DNA of 64,000 bases from Clostridia bacterium. GTDB taxonomy: Bacteria; Bacillota; Clostridia; Lachnospirales; Lachnospiraceae. The notes beneath the pieces are model-generated. The model saw nothing but the letters and a program-made list of their open reading frames with translations. It was not told where the DNA came from and did not search any database. The stretch is from the NCBI GenBank assembly GCA_910574255.1, contig CAJTAK010000004.1:152077-216076 (forward strand), given 5' to 3'. A program made the position numbers and the translations under genes. Each line of letters starts with the position of its first letter. The first letter of the stretch is position 1. Positions 1-7,180 of this stretch are shown piece after piece.

Positions 1-176
1 GAGAGTTTGTCGTTCTTGGCAAACTTACCGTTTGTTTCCAGTTCCCGCCAGGTATAGGATCTCAGTTCTTTTTCTACCACCTCTATTTTCTTGCTCAGTT
101 CTTCTTTTGACAAAAGATTAATTGTCTGATTTTCTACATTTACTTGCTTTTTTGCTTTTTTTGTTTTAACATTCAT
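1..176 (-). CDS. Unknown protein, N-terminal part (partial at window edge)
   Basis: An open frame starts at an ATG at 176 and runs off the left edge after 58 codons. The start of the product is very lysine-rich (MNVKTKKAKKQVNVENQ) and is followed by a charged, probably helical stretch (KEELSKKIEVVEKELRSY). I do not recognise the family. It lies upstream of the RhuM-like gene on the same strand's far side, in accessory-looking DNA, so it may belong to a mobile island that continues to the left. Confidence 0.5.
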   Translation of the reverse strand, partial: MNVKTKKAKKQVNVENQTINLLSKEELSKKIEVVEKELRSYTWRELETNGKFAKNDKL

Positions 177-321
177 CTTGAATACCTCTTGTGTTTTTTG
201 ATTTTACCAACTGTCGGGTCAGTAATAATCTAAATTTACTTGAGGTATTCTTTTGAGTCAATTCCCTTTACTCTTTAAAGTATACAGGAAGCTCCTCAAT
301 ATGTTTAAAAATCACAATTTT

Positions 322-1326
322 TTACCAATCTCCTTTAAGATACCTTTCTACTTCCCGATCAAACTCTGAAATATACTCTTTATCCTGCTTTACTCGAAAC
401 GCCTCATATTCCTTTTCCGCTTTTTTAATAGCAGTCTCATGTGATATTTTTCCCTTTCCTGCCAACACTTCCCGTCGATTATTCACCAAAAACTGATTCG
501 TTTGTTCCACCCAGTCTTGCATACTCATTAAAACCTCGTCTTCTGCCATCAGCTCAGCATAATCAATGAACATTGTTACCAGCCTGTTTAAACGGGACAA
601 TTCCTTTTCATTTAAATAATTTTTTGCAATACCTATATACCGCTTTAGTACTTTACCATCTGGTGCATCCTTCCAGGTTGTCAATCCCATAGCCGGTTTT
701 TCTGAATCAGCACGTTCAAATATCAATTCTGCTGCTGTCTTTCCAGTAACTGCAAAATGAAGTTTATTCTGGACAAAAGCATAAAAGTTCTTTGTGATTT
801 CACTGTTTTTATCATAATCATAGCTACACTGCTCAAATATATCCGTGATTTTCTGATAGGCTCTACGCTCACTTGCCCTAATCTCTCGGATACGATCCAA
901 TAATTCATCAAAATAATCTTTTCCAAAGGGTTTGCCATTTTTCAACATATCATCATTTAATACAAAACCCTTAATAATATATTCTTTTAATGTTTTTGTT
1001 GCCCACTGCCGAAATCGAGTGGCTTTTTTGGAGTTCACACGGTACCCTACAGCAATAATCGCATCCAAATTAAAACATTTTACTTTTCGGCTAACATTTC
1101 TTCCACCTTCATTTTGAACTACCGAGAAAAACTCGGTAGTTGCCTCTGCGTCTAATTCTTCTTCTTTATAAATATTTTTCAAATGCAACGAAATATTATC
1201 TGTTGTACAATCAAATAATTCTGCCATTACTCTTTGTGTCATCCAAAATGTTTCTTCTTTAAAAATGACGTTCACATAAACATTTGTATCCTCTAACTGA
1301 TATAATATAATCTCATGCTCCTGCAT
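322..1326 (-). CDS. rhuM: RhuM family protein (virulence RhuM-like)
   Basis: The product is about 334 residues and matches the RhuM family, which is named from a Salmonella pathogenicity-island gene, is common on genomic islands and has no settled biochemical function. The N-terminal part carries the family-typical stretches FWMTQRVMAELFDCTTDNIS, where a helix-turn-helix-like fold is expected, and YRVNSKKATRFRQWATKTLK. The C-terminal half is charged and helical. I chose the ATG at 1326 because a GGAGAGG sits about eight bases upstream; an upstream in-frame ATG at 1404 has no such site. It stands alone next to the uvrB fragment and the IS200 element, consistent with an island gene. Confidence 0.85.
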   Translation of the reverse strand: MQEHEIILYQLEDTNVYVNVIFKEETFWMTQRVMAELFDCTTDNISLHLKNIYKEEELDAEATTEFFSVVQNEGGRNVSRKVKCFNLDAIIAVGYRVNSKKATRFRQWATKTLKEYIIKGFVLNDDMLKNGKPFGKDYFDELLDRIREIRASERRAYQKITDIFEQCSYDYDKNSEITKNFYAFVQNKLHFAVTGKTAAELIFERADSEKPAMGLTTWKDAPDGKVLKRYIGIAKNYLNEKELSRLNRLVTMFIDYAELMAEDEVLMSMQDWVEQTNQFLVNNRREVLAGKGKISHETAIKKAEKEYEAFRVKQDKEYISEFDREVERYLKGDW

Positions 1327-1447
1327 ATCCGTCCGCCTCTCCAAATTGTATAACATAATATTTTTGCCATATAAACAATGAATCCTATTTATATGGTGTT
1401 GCATAGTCCATTACACGAATCCAGGTCACAAACTCCACCCATCCGCC

Positions 1448-1554
1448 TAGTGTTATTTCGTCCATAATCCCCCATCTTGTCCACAAAATACGGTACAATC
1501 AGCACCAAATAACACTAAATAATGCGGTTTTCACCCTGTCCCCAAATTAGGACA
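1448..1554. repeat. Inverted-repeat block abutting the uvrB breakpoint
   Basis: A perfect 11-bp inverted repeat (TAGTGTTATTT at 1448-1458 and its complement at 1507-1517) is followed by a second small one (TGTCC at 1537-1541, GGACA at 1550-1554). The second one sits at the point where the uvrB reading frame stops matching UvrB. This arrangement could be the end of a mobile element or island, but no transposase is attached, so this is a structural observation only. Confidence 0.45.
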
Positions 1555-1819
1555 CAAAATATTCTACTGCGTTATTGTGAAAGAATTCTTTGAATCCACC
1601 ATAAAGCTGGGCCGCTAATGTCTTATTATGAGCGATTATGAGCGTTGGCTTATTTAATTGTTGGATAACATTCGCCATTGTGAAAGTTTTACCGGAACCA
1701 GTGACGCCCAAAAGCGTTTCACATTGATTGCCTTCTTTAAAACCCTGTACCAGCCGTTCAATGGCTTGCGGCTGATCACCCGTTGGTTGGTATTCCGATA
1801 CCAGTTCAAAATGATCCAT
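1547..1819 (-). pseudogene. uvrB: Truncated uvrB (first ~89 codons only)
   Basis: The 90-residue product is the N-terminus of the excision-nuclease subunit Uvr[21 protein letters not shown], the Walker A site GVTGSGKTF near residues 39-47, and the run [14 protein letters not shown]. Full UvrB is about 660 residues. Here the frame ends straight after EYFVS, just before the YYDYYQPEAY region that normally follows. A strong AAAGGAGG upstream of the ATG at 1819 is intact. Either an island inserted into uvrB, with the 3' part beyond the left edge, or this is a partial duplicate. It cannot repair DNA by itself, since helicase domain 2 and the UvrA- and UvrC-binding regions are absent. Confidence 0.85.
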
Positions 1820-1984
1820 GAAAGTCCTCCTTTATGAATACATTATATAATCCCATTAAGCAAGGCTTATTATAACAAAAATCCTTTTAAAAGTACATAG
1901 AAAAAGGAACAAATATTCGATTTTTGTCCATTTTTCTTTCGCTGCACTCAGCCATCTCTCTGAAAAACAGACTTAAATCCCATA

Positions 1985-2740
1985 AGTCGCCCCCACCCGT
2001 AAAACGGGTGGCTCGGGACGCGGGCTCTAAGCCCGCCCTACTTGGCTGCGCCTCAAGGCGCTGGCTTTCTCTTTAAGACCATGGGAAGTCTGCCCTTTGC
2101 AGCCTTCCCACGGCTCCGTTCAAGCCACATTGCTACCCACTCGTTGCTACCCCTAAAGGGGTGTTCGTACTACTCAGCCCTGACCCTTAAAAGGGTCTTC
2201 ATACTCTTTCACGCTCAGCTTATCCTGCATGATATCTGCTTTCTCCTGATCTTGAATATACTTTTTTATCGTGGCTTCATTCAGGCCTACGGTACTGACA
2301 TAATACCCTTCTGACCAAAAGTGACGATTTCCAAACTTATACTTCAGGTTTGCATGCCTGTCAAACATCATCAGGGCACTTTTTCCCTTCAGATATCCCA
2401 TAAACAATGAAACGCTTATCTTCGGCGGTATGCTCACAAGCATATGTACATGGTCCGGCATAAGATGCCCTTCAATAATCTCCACTCCCTTATAACTGCA
2501 CAGCTGCTTTAAGATATCACGCAGATCTGTTTTATATTGATTATAGACAATTTTTCGTCTATACTTTGGGGTGAAGATGATGTGATATTTACACATCCAC
2601 TTCGTATGTGCGAGCGAATTTGTTTGCTTTGCCATAAAATCACCTTTCCTTTCTCTAATAGTGGCCTGAACACCTCTATTATAACGGAAAGGTGATTTTT
2701 GTATAACAAACGTCGCGCACCCGCACAGCGGGTGGTTTTT
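1985..2740 (-). mobile_element. IS200/IS605-type insertion sequence (tnpA only)
   Basis: A single transposase gene is flanked by subterminal hairpins, as expected for IS200. Beyond the 3' side of tnpA are two hairpins: 1993-2011 (CCACCCGT/ACGGGTGG) and 2020-2036 (GCGGGCT/AGCCCGC). Beyond the 5' side is one at 2719-2733 (ACCCGC/GCGGGT). No tnpB accessory gene is present. Between tnpA and the right-end hairpins lie about 130 bases with further small hairpins. Exact ends cannot be fixed without a second copy, since these elements make no target-site duplication. Confidence 0.85.
2174..2635 (-). CDS. tnpA: IS200/IS605 family transposase TnpA (HUH/Y1)
   Basis: The product is a 153-residue single-strand transposase of the Y1 HUH class, the usual length for IS200 TnpA. 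The HUH motif reads HVHML (about residues 66-70), and the catalytic tyrosine should be in KKYIQDQEKAD near residue 128. The protein cuts and joins single-stranded hairpin ends as a dimer. I chose the ATG at 2635, preceded by AAAGGTGATTTT, because family members start at this point (MAKQTNSLAHTKWMCKYHI). Upstream in-frame codons would lie in the hairpin end of the element. The gene appears intact. Confidence 0.93.
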   Translation of the reverse strand: MAKQTNSLAHTKWMCKYHIIFTPKYRRKIVYNQYKTDLRDILKQLCSYKGVEIIEGHLMPDHVHMLVSIPPKISVSLFMGYLKGKSALMMFDRHANLKYKFGNRHFWSEGYYVSTVGLNEATIKKYIQDQEKADIMQDKLSVKEYEDPFKGQG

Positions 2741-2741
2741 T

Positions 2742-2792
2742 GTTTCGGGCATTTCCATTTTTCGGAACACGAAAAACTCCAATGCCCGAAAC
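2742..2792. repeat. 12-bp perfect inverted repeat next to the IS200 left end
   Basis: GTTTCGGGCATT at 2742-2753 pairs perfectly with its complement at 2781-2792, with a 27-base loop. A further hairpin, GTGCGCC GCAA GGCGCAC, follows at 2818-2835. IS200-type elements often land beside hairpin structures, so this may be the target structure rather than part of the element. Confidence 0.5.
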
Positions 2793-2837
2793 TAGCTAAA
2801 GCCGAAAAACAGAAACGTGCGCCGCAAGGCGCACAGT

Positions 2838-2883
2838 AAAAGAGGCACAGAACAAGTAAGCTTTTTGTTCTGTACCTCTTTTT
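2838..2883 (-). terminator. Rho-independent terminator after ridA
   Basis: The arms AAAAGAGGCACAGAACAA and TTGTTCTGTACCTCTTTT form a long, nearly perfect stem with A and T runs on both sides, so it could work in both directions. On the minus strand it lies about 50 bases after the ridA stop. Confidence 0.8.
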
Positions 2884-2930
2884 GCTCATCATTCCATTTT
2901 CATCAGTCACCGCAGCGCTTCAAGATAGTC

Positions 2931-3305
2931 CTAACTCTCTTTCACCCCAATGGCCTCAACCTCACAAAGCACTCCCTTAGGCAGCTCCTTCACCGCAACA
3001 CAGCTCCTTGCCGGCTTAGATACAAAGTATTCCTCATACACCTGATTAAACGCACCAAAATCAGCCATATCAGCCAAAAAACAAGTTGTTTTTATTACAT
3101 TCTCATAGCCAATCCCCGCAGCCTTCAGAACCTCTCCCACATTCTTGCAACTCTGGCGCGCTTGCGCTTCAATCCCCTTCGGAACCTCACCTGTCTCCGG
3201 ATTCACCGGAATCTGGCCGGAAGAAAAAACAAATCCGTTTACTTCCATCCCCTGAGAATAGGGACCAATAGCCGCCGGCGCTTTTGTAGTTGATATTACT
3301 CTCAC
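2931..3305 (-). CDS. ridA: RidA family 2-iminobutanoate/2-iminopropanoate deaminase
   Basis: The 124-residue product is a full-length YjgF/YER057c/UK114 protein. RidA hydrolyses reactive enamine/imine intermediates released by PLP enzymes such as threonine dehydratase. Family signatures are visible: KAPAAIGPYSQG near the N-terminus, the active-site arginine in KPARSCVAVKELPKG (near residue 100), and the terminal EVEAIGV with the conserved glutamate. The start is a GTG at 3305 with GGAGAA about eight bases upstream. It is probably a short transcript ending at the terminator at 2838-2883. Confidence 0.95.
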   Translation of the reverse strand: MRVISTTKAPAAIGPYSQGMEVNGFVFSSGQIPVNPETGEVPKGIEAQARQSCKNVGEVLKAAGIGYENVIKTTCFLADMADFGAFNQVYEEYFVSKPARSCVAVKELPKGVLCEVEAIGVKES

Positions 3306-3358
3306 GCTCTTTTCTCCTATCTTCTTTTTTATTCTTTTATCCTGCTAAATCCTCATTT

Positions 3359-5971
3359 CTACTGAGGCATAACAATCTCTCCTTCCGGCGCACCTGCTTC
3401 CTGCGGAATCTCTCCTTCCGGCTGGTCACCACTATCTCCCGGCATCATCCCATCTGCTGAATTTGGCTGCACAATTCCTCCGATCAAGTTGCCGAAATGT
3501 AACGGACAGGGCATTGCCACAAGGGGCGAACCTGAAACATCATTGTTCTCCGGCACCAAAGTAATTATTCGGTATTCATGAAGAGGACAAGCATCTGTAG
3601 CCAATCCTCCGCTCTCTATACATACCTCACCTGCCACATGCACATTGCAGTACTCTGTAGGCGTACTCCCTGCCGCAAAATACTCTGACTTTATCGCCCC
3701 GCAGACTCCGGGAATCGGAAGCTTCCCTGATGCCGCACAAACAGTTGCGCTGGTAACAGAATCCGGCTTGGGGAAATCCTTGTTCTCCAGATTCTCATGA
3801 ATTCGTGACATAACATTTTTCCAGATAAGCTTATGATAACTTGTCTCTCCCTTCCCAAGCTTATGGTTATTGTCAAAGCCGCCCCAGATGCCGGCCGTAT
3901 AATAAGGCGTATATCCTACAAACCAGACGTCATTATTTTTAGATGTAGTACCGGTTTTTCCTGCAATCGTCATGCCGCTGAAGCGAACTGCGCCGCCAGT
4001 ACCCTGATTTACTACATCCTTCATAGCGCTTGTCAAAAGCCATGCCGTACTGTCTTTCAGCACCGTTCTGGTATAGGATACTGAATTATCAATCAGTACA
4101 TTACCGTCACGATCCAAAATTCTGGTATAGAATACAGGCTTTGTATAAACACCGCCGTTGGCAATCGTAGCATAAGCGGCTGTCAGTTCCAGATTGGTCA
4201 CACCTCTGGTAAGTCCGCCCAACGCCATGGCCTGGGTATAGTCATTGTTTCCATTGACGGTCTCTTTCTGCAGCGTCGTAATTCCCATATTTTCCAGATA
4301 AGTAATGCCAAGTGCCGGCGTAATATCCGTAAGGGTCTTAACTGCCACAATATTCATAGACTGCTCAATACCTTTGCGCAGGGATGTCCATCCCTGATAT
4401 GCTTCGCCATTCCAGTTCCGTACCGGGCGTCCGCCCTCATAATTGTAGGGCGCATCATATTGTGTGGTTGCAAGGCTCATACCTGCCGAATCTAAAGCAG
4501 CCGCATAAGCAGCCACCACCTTAAAGGTTGATCCTGGCTGACGCACTGTATCTATTGCCCGGTTCAAGGTAAGATTAGCTGTCTTTTCCCCACGGCCTCC
4601 TACAATTCCTTTTACATATCCTGTAGCCTGATCCATCACAACCATAGAAGCTTGAGGCTGGATAGTCATTTCCGCTCGCTCATATACGGTATCGCCTTCT
4701 TCCACTACAGCTGCCTTGTAGGCATCAATGTAACTCTGTGCTTCTTCCTCTGTATCAAAGAGAAGTTCAAAACTGGAGGATTCGTTCTTTTTAAAATACG
4801 CCTCCATCATTTCCTTACTGTGATTTACCTGTTCACCATCTGGCTTTACAACTGTCAGAGCATAGTCCAAGCCAATGCGTACATTAGGGGGATAGTTCTC
4901 TTCATTGCCCAGCTCTTCATCCATAATCGCCTGAATCTCCGGATCCTGAGCCGTCTCAATGGTCAAGCCTCCATAATAAACCAGATTATATGCCTGCTGC
5001 GAGGTATATCCCTTAACCTCTTGAAGGTCATTGAGCACCTGCTCAATGGTAGCATCCACATAGTAAGAAAAGACTTCTGTTTCGCTTTTGGTCTGATTGG
5101 TGGTCTGAATACGGGCATACACATCGTCAGTTATGGCCTCCTCATATTCACTGGAGGTTATATACCCCTGATCCCTCATATACTGCAGGACCAGCTCCTG
5201 TCTTTCCCTGTTCTTCTCCTGATTGCTGATAGGATTATATCCGGTAGGGCTCTTGGTGATTCCGGCAATTACTGCTGCCTCGGAAATGGTAAGGTCCTTC
5301 ACATCCTTATTAAAATAGCGATTGGCCGCTGCCTGAACTCCAAGAGAATTCTGCCCTAGATTAATGGTGTTCAGATATGCTTCCAGGATCTCCTCCTTGG
5401 TCATATTCTTTTCCAATTCTACTGCCAAAAACTGCTCCTGAAGCTTTCGTTCCACCTTTTCTGCCGTAGTGCTTTCACTCATAAAATCAAATACACTGTT
5501 CTTCAATAACTGCTGGGTTATGGTGCTGGCGCCCTCTGTCCTCTTAAAGCCGCTGGCAACTCCGCGGACACCTGCACGTATAATTCCCCTTAAGTCAATT
5601 CCGTTATGCTCATAGAATCGCTCGTCTTCAATAGCCACAAAGGCATCCTGGACATGTTGCGGAACATTCTCAATATCTACCCATATACGGTTAGAACCTG
5701 CCGCCACCAGTTCCGTCATCTGCCCGCCTTCAGAGTCCAGCATCACGGATTTGTATCCTGTAGGAATAACACTAGTGCTGTCAATGCCAGGGGCATTGTC
5801 AATGACCCCCTTTACGACACCAATTCCTGCACACATACCTGCAACACCTGCGGCCAGCAAGCAGACAAAAAATGCTTTTATAAATAAAGCACATGCTTTT
5901 TTCCCAATTTTTGGAGCTTTGGAGTTCATAGACTTCTGCTTTTTTGAAGTCCCTCTCTTTCCATAGTTCAT
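3359..5971 (-). CDS. pbpA: Class A penicillin-binding protein (PBP1A-type transglycosylase/transpeptidase)
   Basis: This 870-residue bifunctional enzyme polymerises and cross-links peptidoglycan outside the membrane. A single membrane anchor lies at residues 27-52. The GT51 transglycosylase domain shows EDERFYEHNG (115-124) and GASTITQQLLKN (147-158). The transpeptidase domain has all three penicillin-binding motifs: STFK (481-484), SMN (538-540) and KTGT (672-675). The C-terminal tail is rich in Gly, Pro and Glu, as often in Gram-positive PBPs. The ATG at 5971 follows GAGGAGG. It is transcribed alone from an extended -10 promoter just upstream. The exact paralogue name is uncertain. Confidence 0.95.
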   Translation of the reverse strand: MNYGKRGTSKKQKSMNSKAPKIGKKACALFIKAFFVCLLAAGVAGMCAGIGVVKGVIDNAPGIDSTSVIPTGYKSVMLDSEGGQMTELVAAGSNRIWVDIENVPQHVQDAFVAIEDERFYEHNGIDLRGIIRAGVRGVASGFKRTEGASTITQQLLKNSVFDFMSESTTAEKVERKLQEQFLAVELEKNMTKEEILEAYLNTINLGQNSLGVQAAANRYFNKDVKDLTISEAAVIAGITKSPTGYNPISNQEKNRERQELVLQYMRDQGYITSSEYEEAITDDVYARIQTTNQTKSETEVFSYYVDATIEQVLNDLQEVKGYTSQQAYNLVYYGGLTIETAQDPEIQAIMDEELGNEENYPPNVRIGLDYALTVVKPDGEQVNHSKEMMEAYFKKNESSSFELLFDTEEEAQSYIDAYKAAVVEEGDTVYERAEMTIQPQASMVVMDQATGYVKGIVGGRGEKTANLTLNRAIDTVRQPGSTFKVVAAYAAALDSAGMSLATTQYDAPYNYEGGRPVRNWNGEAYQGWTSLRKGIEQSMNIVAVKTLTDITPALGITYLENMGITTLQKETVNGNNDYTQAMALGGLTRGVTNLELTAAYATIANGGVYTKPVFYTRILDRDGNVLIDNSVSYTRTVLKDSTAWLLTSAMKDVVNQGTGGAVRFSGMTIAGKTGTTSKNNDVWFVGYTPYYTAGIWGGFDNNHKLGKGETSYHKLIWKNVMSRIHENLENKDFPKPDSVTSATVCAASGKLPIPGVCGAIKSEYFAAGSTPTEYCNVHVAGEVCIESGGLATDACPLHEYRIITLVPENNDVSGSPLVAMPCPLHFGNLIGGIVQPNSADGMMPGDSGDQPEGEIPQEAGAPEGEIVMPQ

Positions 5972-5996
5972 TTTTTAGCCTCCTCTACATCCAATC

Positions 5997-6005
5997 ATTA
6001 TAGCA
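5997..6005 (-). promoter_or_regulatory. Extended -10 promoter for the class A PBP gene
   Basis: Read on the minus strand, TGCTATAAT (TGn plus a consensus -10) lies about 26 bases upstream of the PBP start. The -35 at the proper distance is poor (TTTATT), so recognition would rest on the extended -10. Confidence 0.5.
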
Positions 6006-6182
6006 AATATTCCTGCGGGAATAAAGTCAAAAATAAAAATTCACATTATCTTGCGTTTTTGATAAGGTTTCTTTATAATATTTTTAATGTAACTTTTTAA
6101 TTCTCAGGACAGTTTTCGACAGTCTTTGCGGCTAATACCCTTTATAATACTCTCCAAAAGGAATCTGAAGAAGGAGAGTATC

Positions 6183-6491
6183 ATGCAAAAGGAATTTTTA
6201 ATTGAAACCCGGGCTGTCGCAGATGAAAAAGGAAACCTGCTGAATCTGAAATATTACCTCATCGAAGAAGAACAGCCTCAGTCCATAACCCCTCTCTACC
6301 GTATCTGCATCAAAAAGTCTATCGCAGAGAAGCCTGATGTGGAGGAAACAGAAAGCACTCCGCCTGTCTCTCACTCAGAAGCCTTTGCCCGACAGATGCT
6401 CCGGCGGCTGATTACCAATGCAGTCACACCCGTCTGTCTGTTGGAAATCGTAGATGACATGATGACTGGTGAAAGTGGACAGGCTTCCTAG
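6183..6491 (+). CDS. Small conserved protein, DUF6514-like
   Basis: This 102-residue soluble protein contains the stretch GNLLNLKYYLIEEEQ followed by a predicted beta-rich half and a helical tail. It resembles the DUF6514 family of short Clostridia proteins of unknown function; the assignment is from memory of the LKYYLIE pattern and is tentative. The ATG at 6183 follows AAGGAGAG. A consensus -10 (TATAAT, 6143-6148) is upstream. It is followed 23 bases later by yigZ in the same direction, so the three genes from 6183 to 9624 may be one transcript. Confidence 0.65.
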   Translation: MQKEFLIETRAVADEKGNLLNLKYYLIEEEQPQSITPLYRICIKKSIAEKPDVEETESTPPVSHSEAFARQMLRRLITNAVTPVCLLEIVDDMMTGESGQAS

Positions 6492-6514
6492 ATTTATATA
6501 TGAAAGGAATCCTT

Positions 6515-7180
6515 ATGTCAGAATCGTACAGTTTTACTTACATAGGCGGTATAGGTGAGATAACAGAAAAAAAATCACGTTTTATTGCCACAGTGGAGCC
6601 TGTAAAGTCCGAAGAAGATGCATTGGCTTTTATTGAACGCATTCGCAGACAGTACTGGGATGCTTCCCATAACTGTACTGCTTTTACCATAGGAAATAAT
6701 CACCAGCTTACTCGCTGCAGCGATGATCGTGAGCCTGCCGGAACTGCCGGGAGACCTATGCTGGATGTTCTTTTGGGCGAAAACATACACGATACTGCCG
6801 TTGTAGTCACACGCTATTTCGGCGGCACACTGTTGGGAACCGGTGGTCTTGTGCGGGCTTATTCTGCTGCCGTTCGGGAGGGCCTGCGTCAGGCTGTGAT
6901 TCTGGATAAACGTCCCGGTATCCCTCTGACCATTCATACAGATTATAACGGCATCGGAAAGATCCAGTATATTCTAAGTCAAGATAAGATTCCGATTCTT
7001 CGTTCCGAATATACAGATTCCGTTCTTCTGGAAGCCCTTGTTCCCGTTTCCCTTTTGAAAGCCATCACCTCATCAATCACAGAGAGCACCAGCGGACAGG
7101 CTCTCTTAAAGGCCGGAGCTCCGTGTCTGTATGCGCTTTCGGACGGGAAGACACTTTTATTTGAGGAGGAAGTAATATGA
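6515..7180 (+). CDS. yigZ: YigZ/IMPACT family protein
   Basis: The 221-residue product matches the YigZ (YvyE) family: an N-terminal Impact/UPF0029 domain with EKKSRFIATVEPV, the signature DDREPAGTAGRPMLDVL, and RYFGGTLLGTGGLVRAY, then a C-terminal ferredoxin-like DUF1949 domain. The bacterial family is widespread and non-essential; a link to translation regulation is inferred from eukaryotic IMPACT. I chose the ATG at 6515, which has AAAGGA six bases upstream; an in-frame ATG at 6500 would place that site inside the coding region. The stop overlaps the start of the next gene by 4 bp (ATGA), so the two are translationally coupled. Confidence 0.93.
   Translation: MSESYSFTYIGGIGEITEKKSRFIATVEPVKSEEDALAFIERIRRQYWDASHNCTAFTIGNNHQLTRCSDDREPAGTAGRPMLDVLLGENIHDTAVVVTRYFGGTLLGTGGLVRAYSAAVREGLRQAVILDKRPGIPLTIHTDYNGIGKIQYILSQDKIPILRSEYTDSVLLEALVPVSLLKAITSSITESTSGQALLKAGAPCLYALSDGKTLLFEEEVI

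Noticed and set aside
180..250. 9-bp inverted repeat GAATACCTC/GAGGTATTC upstream of the partial left-edge gene
   Set aside because: It is short, with a 53-base spacer in AT-rich DNA; not enough to call an element end or operator.
4652..5359. A 235-codon plus-strand frame
   Set aside because: It is antisense to the penicillin-binding protein gene, whose motifs and length are complete; no ribosome binding site or domain was seen.
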